A model generated the notes under the pieces. It ran no database searches and was not told the origin of the DNA. It saw only the letters and a program-made list of their open reading frames with translations. A stretch of DNA of 64,000 bases from Haliea salexigens DSM 19537 (GTDB lineage: Bacteria; Pseudomonadota; Gammaproteobacteria; Pseudomonadales; Halieaceae), in contig NZ_AUHJ01000001.1 of NCBI RefSeq assembly GCF_000423125.1, forward strand, positions 248,001-312,000, read 5' to 3'. The translations under genes were made by a program, and so were the position numbers. How positions within the stretch are numbered: the first letter of the stretch is position 1; the number at the start of each line of letters is the position of its first letter. Positions 1 to 8,521 of the stretch are shown here, one piece after another.

Positions 1-846
1 CCAGCGCGACAACGCATAGAGACACACCCGTGGCAGCAGGCTGTAAACGAGCAGGCAGAGCAACAGAAAGCCCCACCAGCCACGCATGCGCTCCAGGCGC
101 TGCGCATCCAGCACCTGCAGGGCGGCGTGATAGCGGCTGGCGCGTAACAGTTCCGGATCGATGGTTGCCCCCGGCAGCAGTTCCCGCCAGGGGCGCGCAA
201 GCGAATTGACCAACCACTGCATGAATTGATCGCTGAGGGGGTAGGTAGAGCCCCACACGAAAACGTAGTTATCCACCGCGGGCAAGACAATAAATGCTAC
301 CGCCGCGCCCGCGGCGAACAGGGCACCTACGGTCTGCCCGTGGCGTAAAAACAGCAGGCGCAAAAGCGGCTGTGCTTCACGCAGCGCCCGGCTATCCGGC
401 CAGCGCCGGCGCAACACCCAGCGCATGGGCTGTACCGGCGACGCCGGCGGCACGCGGCCGCGCAGTAACTGAAGCAGCGCAAGCAGGGAACCGGCCATCA
501 ACAGCCATTGCAGCCCAACAAACAGCAGCAGCCAGAACAATACATTGACCAGCGCCTGGGTGCTGCCGAGCAATAAACCCGCCATGGCACCGAAACCGGC
601 GATCAGCGCGAGCACATTCAACAGTATCGCCGGATTGGCCCCGCCGGCCCAGGCGGGCTGGTGATGCGCCTCGGGATCGACAGCGTGCAGCCAGTAGCGC
701 AGCCGTTGCCAGTCACCCTTACCACCGCAGCCCTGGCCAATCTCCCGGTCGCGCTGGCGCAGCTGGTCCAGCGGCAGGTCCCGGTCGTGTTGGAGCTGAC
801 CGGCAAGGTGGTAGAGATCACTGATGTCGGGAGACGCGATGGCCAT
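1..846 (-). CDS. DUF2868 family membrane protein (3' end beyond window)
   Basis: The frame is open from the left edge for 282 codons, so the C-terminus is missing. The translated part begins MAIASPDISDLYHL, is rich in polar residues for about 60 residues, and then has hydrophobic segments at roughly residues 65-85, 90-115 and 170-190, with another near the cut end. This layout, and the short WGSTYPLSDQ-type stretch between helices, fits the DUF2868 family, whose function is unknown. In pseudomonads this family usually precedes a DUF3482 GTPase, which would lie outside the window. ATG at 846 is preceded by GAGG; an in-frame ATG at 915 would overlap the start of the divergent WYL gene, so the start is uncertain. 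Confidence 0.7.
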   Translation of the reverse strand, partial: MAIASPDISDLYHLAGQLQHDRDLPLDQLRQRDREIGQGCGGKGDWQRLRYWLHAVDPEAHHQPAWAGGANPAILLNVLALIAGFGAMAGLLLGSTQALVNVLFWLLLFVGLQWLLMAGSLLALLQLLRGRVPPASPVQPMRWVLRRRWPDSRALREAQPLLRLLFLRHGQTVGALFAAGAAVAFIVLPAVDNYVFVWGSTYPLSDQFMQWLVNSLARPWRELLPGATIDPELLRASRYHAALQVLDAQRLERMRGWWGFLLLCLLVYSLLPRVCLYALSRW

Positions 847-913
847 GTCCTCGGTATTCGCTGGCTGCACTGAGGTGTACGATACAGGCAATTCACCCTG
901 AACGGGAACAGGC

Positions 914-1795
914 ATGACTGCAACACACTCCGACCCCTGGCCTATCCGCTGGGACCTGTTGGTGCGCTACCGTTACATCGAAACCATTGCACTGTGGGAA
1001 GGTCGGCTGACCACCCGCCACCTCTGCGAGACATTCGGCATAGGTCGCCAGCAGGCGAGCAAGGATATCAATCGCTACATCCGGGATATCGGCCCCGGCA
1101 ACCTCGTCTACGATGCATCACTCAAAGGCTACATGCCGGCACCGGAGTTCCGGCCGCGGGTAACCGAAGGTGTTGCCGACGAATACCTGCACCTGATGGC
1201 GCGCAACAATGAATTGTCCAATGTGTTTGAGTCGCTGGCACTGAACGTGGCGAACATCGAGGTGCTGCGGGTGCCGGTACGCGATGTGCGCCCCGAGGTA
1301 CTGCGCCCCATCATGCAGGCTGCGCGCCAACGCAAGCGTCTGGAGGTGGACTACGTTTCCCTGCACAATCCCGACCGGGAGGGGCGAATCATTGTACCGC
1401 ATACGCTGGTGTTTACCGGCTTGCGCTGGCATGTGCGCGCCTGGTGCGAGAAGAACCAGGCCTATCGCGACTTTGTGCTCAGCCGCTTTCGCGACATTCC
1501 TGAAATACTGGATGATTCCAGCCAGGGCGTGGAAGAGGATGACGACTGGAACACCCACGTGACCTTGCGGGTTGTGCCCGACCCGCGTCTGAACCCTGCC
1601 CAGCAACAGGTTGTAGCGACCGACTACGGCATGCAGGATGGCGCTCTGGACATTACGGTGCGCGGGCGGCTGGTCCCCTACGCCCTGAAACTCCTGCACA
1701 TCGACCCCGAACCGGCACTGGGAGACCCCATGGCGCAGCAGATCGTGGTGGAGAACCGGGCGCAACTGGCGCCCTGGCTGTTCAGCGCAGGGTGA
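914..1795 (+). CDS. WYL-domain transcriptional regulator (BrxR/CapW-like)
   Basis: A 293-residue protein. Residues 1-100 look like a winged helix-turn-helix (GRLTTRHLCETFGIGRQQAS followed by a DNA-contact helix). Residues about 128-200 form a WYL domain with the stretch IVPHTLVFTGLRWHVRAWCE and then FRDFVLSRF-like residues (here YRDFVLSRFR), and the C-terminus resembles the WCX extension. This spacing is that of the BrxR/CapW group, dimeric repressors often found beside phage-defence genes, but no defence gene is visible here. GGGAA lies six bases before the ATG. The gene is divergent from the DUF2868 gene and its 3' end overlaps the convergent quinone oxidoreductase by 14 bp. The ligand and targets are unknown; autoregulation is an inference from the family. 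Confidence 0.85.
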   Translation: MTATHSDPWPIRWDLLVRYRYIETIALWEGRLTTRHLCETFGIGRQQASKDINRYIRDIGPGNLVYDASLKGYMPAPEFRPRVTEGVADEYLHLMARNNELSNVFESLALNVANIEVLRVPVRDVRPEVLRPIMQAARQRKRLEVDYVSLHNPDREGRIIVPHTLVFTGLRWHVRAWCEKNQAYRDFVLSRFRDIPEILDDSSQGVEEDDDWNTHVTLRVVPDPRLNPAQQQVVATDYGMQDGALDITVRGRLVPYALKLLHIDPEPALGDPMAQQIVVENRAQLAPWLFSAG

Positions 1796-2762
1796 GGATG
1801 ATTTTCCCGATGTGGGCACTGCTCTCCATGAGCTCGTGGGCCGCCGCCGCATCCTGCAGCGGGAATGTTGCGGCAATCACGGGGCTGATATCACCGCTCT
1901 CCAGCCGCGGCCAGATGTGCTCAAGCAACTGAGAGGCGATGGCTGCTTTTGCCTCGGCGGACTGTGGGCGCAAGGTCGAGGCGGTGAGCGTCAACCGCTT
2001 CAGCAATACCGGCACGAAATTGACTGCAGCCTCAAACCCGCCCTGGAACGCGATATTCACGATGCGGCCATCGGTAGCGGCCAGACGAATATTGCGGTTG
2101 ATGTAATCGCCACCCACCATATCCAGGATGACATCCACTCCGGCACCACCGGTGCGCTCCTGCAGCACGGTTTCGAAATCGTCGTTGCGATAGTTCACCG
2201 CATGGTCAGCTCCGAGTTCTACGCAGGCAGCGCATTTCTCGGCGCTGCCTGCCGTGGCGTACACTGTCGCCCCCATAGCACGCGCCATCTGAATGGCACT
2301 GGTGCCGATACCCGAACTGCCACCGTGCACCAGCAGGCTCTCGCCGGCCTGCAATCCCCCGCGCATGAACACATTGGTCCACACCGTGAAGAAGGTTTCC
2401 GGCAGGCCGGCGGCGGCAACAAAGTCCATGCCCGCGGGCACAGGCAAACACTGCCCAGCCGGCGCCACGGCCTGCTCCGCGTAACCGCCGCCATTGGTCA
2501 ACGCACACACACGGTCGCCCACCTGCCAACCGGTCACGCCCGCACCGACAGCTGCCACCTCACCCGCAACCTCCAGCCCCGGCAGGTCCGAGGCGCCGGG
2601 GGGCGCCGGGTAAAGCCCCAGGCGCTGCATCACATCGGGCCGGTTGACCCCGGCCGCAAAAACGCTGATCAGCAATTCACCGGCCCCGGCAACCGGCGCC
2701 TCCCGCTGCGCCGGTTTCAATACAGCCGGTGCCCCGGGCTCACTGATTTCAATGCACTGCAT
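1782..2762 (-). CDS. NAD(P)H:quinone oxidoreductase, PIG3 type
   Basis: A 326-residue medium-chain dehydrogenase/reductase of the zinc-independent quinone-reductase branch. The N-terminal catalytic domain contains GVNRPDVMQRLGLYPAPPGA, the signature of the PIG3 subgroup, followed by a GroES-like fold with PGLEVAGEV. The Rossmann domain carries VHGGSSGIGTSAIQMA around residues 145-160. Length and motif order match full-length family members. It should reduce quinones or related carbonyls with NADPH in the cytoplasm. It sits 21 bp upstream of the slipin gene on the opposite side of that operon, so co-regulation with it is unclear. The substrate cannot be told from sequence. Confidence 0.9.
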   Translation of the reverse strand: MQCIEISEPGAPAVLKPAQREAPVAGAGELLISVFAAGVNRPDVMQRLGLYPAPPGASDLPGLEVAGEVAAVGAGVTGWQVGDRVCALTNGGGYAEQAVAPAGQCLPVPAGMDFVAAAGLPETFFTVWTNVFMRGGLQAGESLLVHGGSSGIGTSAIQMARAMGATVYATAGSAEKCAACVELGADHAVNYRNDDFETVLQERTGGAGVDVILDMVGGDYINRNIRLAATDGRIVNIAFQGGFEAAVNFVPVLLKRLTLTASTLRPQSAEAKAAIASQLLEHIWPRLESGDISPVIAATFPLQDAAAAHELMESSAHIGKIILTLR

Positions 2763-2783
2763 AGAAGACTCTGCTCCGAAGGT

Positions 2784-3530
2784 TTAAGAGGTGAATTTCT
2801 TCATGATATCCACCGGCAGTGGGAAAACAATGGTCGAACTCTTGTCGCCGGCAATTTCCACCAGGGTCTGCAGGTAACGCAGTTGAATGGCTGATTCTTC
2901 CGTGGCCAGCATCTTGGCGGCCTCCGCCAGTTTTTCGGCTGCCTCTGCCTCGCCCATGGCGTGAATCACCTTGGCGCGCCGTTCGCGCTCCGCCTCCGCC
3001 TGCTTCGCAATTGCACGCACCATGGACTCGTTGAGATCGACGTGCTTGATCTCCACATTGGCCACTTTGACACCCCAGGCTTCAGTCTGTTTGTCGAGGA
3101 TGGACTGGATATCGTCGTTCAGGCGGTCTCGCTCGGCGAGCATGTCATCCAGGTCATGCTGGCCCAACACCGAACGCAGGGTGGTCTGGGAAAGCTGGCT
3201 GGTCGCCTCCAGGTAATTTTCCACCTGAATGATGGCACGCTCCGGATCCACCACACGGAAGTAGATCACGGCGTTGACCTGCACCGACACGTTATCGCGG
3301 GAAATCACGTCCTGCGTGGGCACGTCCATTACCAGCGTACGCAAATCCACCCGCACCATCTGCTGCAGTACCGGAATGATCACGATCAAACCGGGCCCCT
3401 TGACCTTGTAGAAGCGGCCCAGCATGAAAATCACGCCGCGCTCATACTCGCGCAGCACCCGGAACATCGACAGCAACAGCACTATCGCCAGCACGATGAA
3501 AACGGCACTGAACATCTCGATCTCGAACAT
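2784..3530 (-). CDS. Slipin (stomatin-like SPFH membrane scaffold)
   Basis: A 248-residue protein with one N-terminal membrane hairpin (residues 7-25), then [14 protein letters not shown] and [20 protein letters not shown], the hallmark start of slipins. An SPFH/band-7 domain extends to about residue 180 and a charged coiled-coil tail ([20 protein letters not shown]) follows. Its start codon overlaps the stop of the upstream NfeD gene in TGATG, so the two are probably translationally coupled. Slipin/NfeD pairs are a classic two-gene unit: NfeD family proteases cleave their partner stomatin in archaea. The role in membrane organisation is family knowledge; the particular function here is not known. 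Confidence 0.95.
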   Translation of the reverse strand: MFEIEMFSAVFIVLAIVLLLSMFRVLREYERGVIFMLGRFYKVKGPGLIVIIPVLQQMVRVDLRTLVMDVPTQDVISRDNVSVQVNAVIYFRVVDPERAIIQVENYLEATSQLSQTTLRSVLGQHDLDDMLAERDRLNDDIQSILDKQTEAWGVKVANVEIKHVDLNESMVRAIAKQAEAERERRAKVIHAMGEAEAAEKLAEAAKMLATEESAIQLRYLQTLVEIAGDKSSTIVFPLPVDIMKKFTS

Positions 3531-4915
3531 CAGGCTTTTCCTTCTGAGTTGATTTCTGTCGACTGTCGGCGAACCACTGCCGTCAGCCCCTCAATTGCCA
3601 GCACAACCACTGGCACATCCGCTTGCAGGGGCTCATCGCTGCGCGCATGCCAGAGCTCCCCATCCAGCCATACCCAGGCCTCGCCGTCGTGCATGCGTGC
3701 CACGCGGGTGCTGATCCCCACCAGCCGCTGCACACCGGTCACCACCGCCCGCTTGCGCGCGCGCAGAACCATCCCCAGGGCAAAGACCAACAGGCCCACA
3801 CTGAAGACGGTTACCGCCAGCACTATGGGCATCGCCAGCTGATAGGCAGGAAGCGTGGTATCCATCAGCATGATGGAACCGGTAACAAACGCGGCTGCGC
3901 CTCCCAGGCCCAGTACGCCAAAACTGGGCGCAAACGCTTCCGCCACCATCAGCGCCACACCGAGCAGGAGCAGCCCCATGCCGGCATAGCTGATAGGCAG
4001 CATCTGCATGGCATACAGCGCAACCAGCAGGCTCATGGCTCCGACGATACCGGGCAGGCCAATGCCCGGGTTATAGAACTCGATAACCAGGCCATAAATA
4101 CCCACCAGCAGCAGGATATAGGCCATATGGGGATTGGTAATCACGGCAAGAAACTCACTGCGCCAGTCCGGCGACTGCTGCACAATTTCCGCTCCCGCCG
4201 TGTTCAGCACCCGCGCCTCACCATCGACCTGCACGATTGTGCCATCAACGGTCCGCAATAACAGCGGGAGCGAATCGGCCAGCTGCTCGATAACGCCTGC
4301 GGCCAACGCATCCTCCGCCGAAAGGCTAACCCCCTCACGCACGGCGCGCTCCGCCCAGTCGCCGTTGCGGCCGCGCAGCTGCGCCAGGCTACGAATATAG
4401 GCAACCGCGTCATTGACCACTTTGCGTTCCATGGCCGTGCCACCTGCACTGTCGGGTGAGGTGGCTTCGCCATCCTGTTCCTCGCCCTCGCCCGGCAATG
4501 CAGGCAAGCCACCCCCTCCCAGTTGCACAGGTGTTGCCGCACCCAGGTTGGTGCCCGGTGCCATCGCCGCAATGTGTGTGGCATAGAGAAGATATGTGCC
4601 GGCGCTCGCCGCACGGGCGCCGCTGGGGCCCACATAGCCGAGCACCGGCAGCGGGGCGGCCAGCACCGCCTTGATCATGTCGCGCATGGCGCTGTCGAGT
4701 CCACCGGGCGTGTCGATACGCAGCACAACGGCCTCCGCGTCGGCGGCGACCGCCCGCTCCAGCGAGCGAATCGTATGGTCCGCGGCCGCGGGGCCAATGG
4801 CACCGTCAATATGAATGACCCAGACCTGCGCAGACGCAGCCGGCGCCAGCAAGGCGCAGACCAATGCCAGCAGGCACAGGAGACTGGAGTGATGACACTG
4901 AGGAAGCCTGTTCAT
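3530..4915 (-). CDS. NfeD-family membrane serine protease
   Basis: A 461-residue protein with a signal peptide (MNRLPQC... to about residue 29). It has a ClpP/SppA-like domain with [16 protein letters not shown] and then [15 protein letters not shown], where the serine of ASAGT is the expected nucleophile. A candidate catalytic lysine lies in [12 protein letters not shown]. Four to five transmembrane helices follow around residues 265-390, and a C-terminal OB-like NfeD domain with [16 protein letters not shown] closes the protein. This is the full-length, protease-bearing form. It overlaps the slipin gene by one base, and the pair likely acts together at the inner membrane with the catalytic domain facing the periplasm. 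An acidic insert of about 30 residues ([17 protein letters not shown]) sits between catalytic motifs. Confidence 0.93.
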   Translation of the reverse strand: MNRLPQCHHSSLLCLLALVCALLAPAASAQVWVIHIDGAIGPAAADHTIRSLERAVAADAEAVVLRIDTPGGLDSAMRDMIKAVLAAPLPVLGYVGPSGARAASAGTYLLYATHIAAMAPGTNLGAATPVQLGGGGLPALPGEGEEQDGEATSPDSAGGTAMERKVVNDAVAYIRSLAQLRGRNGDWAERAVREGVSLSAEDALAAGVIEQLADSLPLLLRTVDGTIVQVDGEARVLNTAGAEIVQQSPDWRSEFLAVITNPHMAYILLLVGIYGLVIEFYNPGIGLPGIVGAMSLLVALYAMQMLPISYAGMGLLLLGVALMVAEAFAPSFGVLGLGGAAAFVTGSIMLMDTTLPAYQLAMPIVLAVTVFSVGLLVFALGMVLRARKRAVVTGVQRLVGISTRVARMHDGEAWVWLDGELWHARSDEPLQADVPVVVLAIEGLTAVVRRQSTEINSEGKA

Positions 4916-4973
4916 GGCACCCAGTATAGTGCAACGCGGAACGCTACGCCGAACTGCGGCCGTGCGCCACGCA

Positions 4974-5828
4974 CTAGGGATTCAGCAGCCGCAGCTCACC
5001 GTTCAGGTGTACGTCCCGCTGAGGGAAGGCGATGACCAGCCCCTCCTCGCGGAACAGCGCCTCGATCTGGAAACGCAGATCACTGCGGATCATGCGCAGC
5101 CCACGCTCCGCGGTGGAGTGCACCCAGAAATTCAGTTCGAATTCCAGTGAGCTATCGCCGAAATTGTCGAATATCACCAGGGGCTCCGGTACTTTCAAGA
5201 CATCGGGGTGCTCTTGCGCCACGCGATACATCAGGGTCTCGGTAAGTCGCACGTCGCTCTCGTAGGCAACACCCACGCGCACAACGGTGCGTACCAGATC
5301 ATCCACCAGTGTCCAGTTGGTCACCGTATTTTCCAGCAGCTGGCTATTGGGTATGAGCAAGTGCACACCGTCGACGCGACGGATACGTGTGGAGCGCGTG
5401 TTGATCGACTCCACCGTGCCACGTACCTCACCCAGCTCAAGAAAGTCGCCGATCTTGATGGGGCGCTCCCACATCAGGATCCAGCCGCTGATGAAATTGT
5501 TGATGATGTTCTGCGCACCGAAACCAAAGCCGATTGCCACGGCGCCCGAGACAAAGGCAAAGGCCGCCAGCGGCACACTCAGCAGGTCCAGCGTGGACAT
5601 GCCCACAATCGCCATGCCCAGAATGAGATAGGCGCGAAAAGTGAGCTGCACGACATTGGGGTCGATGCTGCGCTTGAGCATGCGTGAACGCAGGAAGCGG
5701 CCACTCCACAGCACAAAGAAAATTCCGCCGACCAGCAACGCCAGTACCGTCAGCACCTGCGCCATGGTGATACTGACATCGCCAAAAACGATTAGAGGCA
5801 CCTGGAGGATTCGGTTAAGCTGTTCCAT
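4974..5828 (-). CDS. MscS-family mechanosensitive ion channel
   Basis: A 284-residue small MscS-type channel. Three predicted transmembrane helices lie at about residues 20-42, 63-82 and 87-115. The third is the pore helix with the glycine/alanine packing pattern AFVSGAVAIGFGFGAQNIIN. The cytosolic beta domain begins with RPIKIGDFLELGEVRGTVES and includes VHLLIPNSQLLENTVTNW, both strongly conserved. The channel would release solutes on hypo-osmotic shock from the inner membrane. Its ATG is only 29 bp from the ATG of the divergent ZntB-like gene, so the two share a very short promoter region. Confidence 0.94.
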   Translation of the reverse strand: MEQLNRILQVPLIVFGDVSITMAQVLTVLALLVGGIFFVLWSGRFLRSRMLKRSIDPNVVQLTFRAYLILGMAIVGMSTLDLLSVPLAAFAFVSGAVAIGFGFGAQNIINNFISGWILMWERPIKIGDFLELGEVRGTVESINTRSTRIRRVDGVHLLIPNSQLLENTVTNWTLVDDLVRTVVRVGVAYESDVRLTETLMYRVAQEHPDVLKVPEPLVIFDNFGDSSLEFELNFWVHSTAERGLRMIRSDLRFQIEALFREEGLVIAFPQRDVHLNGELRLLNP

Positions 5829-5857
5829 GCAGAGTTTCCTTGAAGGGTTGCGGATAC

Positions 5858-6826
5858 ATGATCAGGGCAAAATTACTCTCTTCGCAAGGGCAGTACCAGA
5901 CCGGCGACGAAACGTTGATCGCGCTTTGGCGCGAACAGGAGAACAGTACCCTCTGGCTGGACCTGGAAGGCGAACTCACCGCGGACAGGCAGGAGCTGCT
6001 CGCCGCACTCAACTGTGACCGGCTGGCAGTGGCCGACTGTGTGCGCACCCGTCACCCGCCGAAAGTCGAGGAATTCGACCACGACACGTTTATCCTCTTT
6101 CGCGGCATGACCAGCCTGGACGACGACCTTGAGCTGCAACCCATGCCGGTGGGGATGTGGGTGGGCAAACGGCTGCTGATCACCACGCACCCGGGCACGG
6201 CGATCAGTGTAAACCACTTCTGGGACCACGAAGAACAAGAGTTGTTACTGAAGACGCCCAATGTACTGGCGTTGCGCATCCTGCACTATGTGGGCGGGCG
6301 CTATCTGGAAAAACTCATGGATTTTGAAGATACCCTCGCCGGGCTGGAAGACGCCCTGCTCACAGACCAGACCGATACCGTGATGAAGGAGCTGGTGGTC
6401 TACCGCTCCCGGTTGCGCAAGCTGTTGCGCATTTTCAATTACCACGAGGCACTGGCCGAGCATATTCTCCACAGCGGCACCTCACACCTGGGTTCCGGCA
6501 AGGACAAGAGCCATCACGTGCGTCGCGACCTGTTCGATCGCTGCGAACGCCTGCAAACCCTGTGTTCCATGTACTACGAGATCTGCGGTGACCTGGTGGA
6601 GAGCCATATTTCCATCAGCTCGCACCAGCTCAACCAGACCATGAAGATTCTCACCATCATCACCGCCATTTTCGTCCCGCTGGGTTTTATCGCCGGTCTC
6701 TACGGCATGAATTTCCAGTACATGCCCGAATTGCAATTCCGCTACGGATACTTCGTGGTTCTGGGGCTGATGGCCATGCTAGCGGTGGGTATGCTCACCC
6801 TGTTCCGGCGGGTGCGCTGGCTGTGA
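5858..6826 (+). CDS. zntB: CorA/ZntB-family metal transporter
   Basis: A 322-residue CorA superfamily protein. A long alpha/beta cytosolic domain (residues 1-255) leads to two C-terminal transmembrane helices. The YGMN signature (GLYGMNFQYMPEL) lies at the end of the first helix, and the lack of a long acidic C-tail plus the LWLDLEGELT start favour the ZntB branch, which moves zinc, over CorA magnesium channels. I chose ATG at 5858, which has AAGGG about ten bases upstream; a longer reading from TTG at 5840 would begin almost on top of the divergent MscS start. The two ion-flux genes share one intergenic region. Ion specificity is inferred. Confidence 0.85.
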   Translation: MIRAKLLSSQGQYQTGDETLIALWREQENSTLWLDLEGELTADRQELLAALNCDRLAVADCVRTRHPPKVEEFDHDTFILFRGMTSLDDDLELQPMPVGMWVGKRLLITTHPGTAISVNHFWDHEEQELLLKTPNVLALRILHYVGGRYLEKLMDFEDTLAGLEDALLTDQTDTVMKELVVYRSRLRKLLRIFNYHEALAEHILHSGTSHLGSGKDKSHHVRRDLFDRCERLQTLCSMYYEICGDLVESHISISSHQLNQTMKILTIITAIFVPLGFIAGLYGMNFQYMPELQFRYGYFVVLGLMAMLAVGMLTLFRRVRWL

Positions 6827-6906
6827 GCCTGCAATTCCCCCTTCACGGGCAAGGGCTTTAACGCTATTGTTCAGGCGAGAAAGTACTATAACAACAGGTA
6901 AATCCT

Positions 6907-8511
6907 ATGCGCCCAGTGAACCTCGCCGATGCCGGCTTCCTGATGATGGAGAAACGCCAGACCCCGATGCACGTTGGCGGTCTGCACCTGTTCAATTACC
7001 CCAAGGGGGTCGACCAGCGTGAATTCCTGCAGGAAATTCTCACCGCCCTGCGCACAGAAGAAGAGTATCGGCGCCCGTTCGGTGAGTACGTCACGACCGG
7101 CCGCGCCGGACCGTTGCGGCTCTACTGGGAAACTGACGACCATTTCGATATCGACTACCATGTACGACATTCTGCGCTGCCCCAGCCCGGCCGCTACCGC
7201 GAGCTCTTCATGCTCGTTTCGCGCCTGCACAGCACGCTACTGGACCGTACCCGTCCCCTGTGGGAAACCCACCTGATCGAAGGGCTACAGAACAACCAAT
7301 TCGCGCTCTATAGCAAGGTGCACCACGCGGCCACCGATGGCGCCTCGGCGATGCACATGATGAATGCCATGTACTCAACGAGTGCGCGCACCCGGGCACG
7401 CCACTCCGCGCTGTCACACGAGGCCTATGAACGCTACAAGTCCCAGCGACTGCCGCCGGCGGCCGGCCGTATCGAGCCCCGGGGACGGGAATTGAAAAAC
7501 GTGTTGGAAGCGCTGCGCCAGCAGTACGACACCACCACCAGCCTGATGAGTGCATTCCGTCAGTTCGGGGGTGCCTTTTTTGGCCGCAGCGGCAACCTCG
7601 CAGTGCCCTGGCATCAGGTGCCCCGCACATCTATCAACACCAACGTCACGGGTTCCAGGCGATTTGTGGCGCAATCCTTTGACTTCGAGCGCGTACGCGG
7701 GGTTTGCAAGGCAACCGATGCCACCGTGAATGACGTGGTGCTGGCCATGTGTGCCGGGGCCCTGCGCCGCCACCTGTCCAGCCAGAATGAACGTCCACCG
7801 CATTCCCTGAAGGCCATGGCACCGGTGTCGCTGCGCGACGACAACGACCTTGACTCGTCCAATGCCATCGGTTTTATCACTGCTGACCTCGCCACCGATG
7901 TGGCTGATCCGGAACAGCGCCTGCGCAAGATCCAGGCCTCCATGGCGGCAGGCAAAGACCTGTTGCGCAGCATGTCGCAACGGGAGGCGACGCTGTTCAT
8001 GCAGATCACCCAGGTACCCGCGCTGCTCTCATCCGTGCTTGGACTCGCCGGCCATTTCCCCGCTTTCAGCACCGTCATCTCCAATGTGCCGGGGCCGCGC
8101 GAGCAGCTCTACTGGAATGGGGCCAGTCTGGAGGGCGTCTACCCCGCGTCCATCGTCTTCGACGGCTTCGCCATGAACATCACTCTGGTAAGCTACCGCA
8201 AGCAGCTGGATTTCGGCATTGTCGCCTGCCGCCGCTCCATGCCACAGGTACAGCGCATCATCGACTACCTGGAAGAGGCGTTGGGGGAGCTGGAAGAGCT
8301 CGCCGGTCTGCGAACCGCACCACGGCGCAAACCCAGCGCCAAAGCAAAGCCGGCCGCGGCGACCAAGCCCAAAGCCAAAGCCAAGCCCAAGCCCAAGCCC
8401 AAGCCCAAAGCCAAAGCTGGCAAGGCAACCACCGGCAGGCAGGCTGCACGCACCGAACCGCCGCGTGCCAGCAAACCCAAACTGGCGGGCACCGCTACAG
8501 CAAAAGGATGA
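6907..8511 (+). CDS. Wax ester synthase / diacylglycerol acyltransferase (WS/DGAT) with Lys-Pro tail
   Basis: A 534-residue protein that joins fatty acyl-CoA to long-chain alcohols or diacylglycerol for storage lipid. The catalytic HHxxxDG motif is intact (VHHAATDGAS, H139-H140, D144). The N-terminal ADAGFLMMEKRQTPMHVGGL block and the later NVPGPREQLYWNGA block are family-conserved. From about residue 475 the protein ends in some 60 residues that are nearly all Lys, Pro, Ala and Thr, encoded by a tandem array of AAGCCC and AAAGCC codon pairs near 8330-8420. A basic tail could bind DNA, polyphosphate or lipid surfaces, but this is a guess. The HerA-like ATPase gene follows after 10 bp and is probably co-transcribed. 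Confidence 0.93.
   Translation: MRPVNLADAGFLMMEKRQTPMHVGGLHLFNYPKGVDQREFLQEILTALRTEEEYRRPFGEYVTTGRAGPLRLYWETDDHFDIDYHVRHSALPQPGRYRELFMLVSRLHSTLLDRTRPLWETHLIEGLQNNQFALYSKVHHAATDGASAMHMMNAMYSTSARTRARHSALSHEAYERYKSQRLPPAAGRIEPRGRELKNVLEALRQQYDTTTSLMSAFRQFGGAFFGRSGNLAVPWHQVPRTSINTNVTGSRRFVAQSFDFERVRGVCKATDATVNDVVLAMCAGALRRHLSSQNERPPHSLKAMAPVSLRDDNDLDSSNAIGFITADLATDVADPEQRLRKIQASMAAGKDLLRSMSQREATLFMQITQVPALLSSVLGLAGHFPAFSTVISNVPGPREQLYWNGASLEGVYPASIVFDGFAMNITLVSYRKQLDFGIVACRRSMPQVQRIIDYLEEALGELEELAGLRTAPRRKPSAKAKPAAATKPKAKAKPKPKPKPKAKAGKATTGRQAARTEPPRASKPKLAGTATAKG
8358..8420 (+). repeat. Short tandem repeat coding Lys-Pro/Lys-Ala tail
   Basis: A hexanucleotide-like run of AAGCCC units, interrupted by AAAGCC, inside the 3' end of the WS/DGAT gene. 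The longest uninterrupted part is four AAGCCC copies near 8387-8410. Because each unit is six bases, copy-number change would stay in frame and only lengthen or shorten the basic tail. The repeat is read directly; any variability is inference. Confidence 0.75.
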
Positions 8512-8521
8512 CCGGGTAACA

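Noticed and set aside
661-873. Plus-strand frame opposite the DUF2868 gene
   Set aside because: No ribosome site or family likeness; the minus-strand reading has clear membrane segments.
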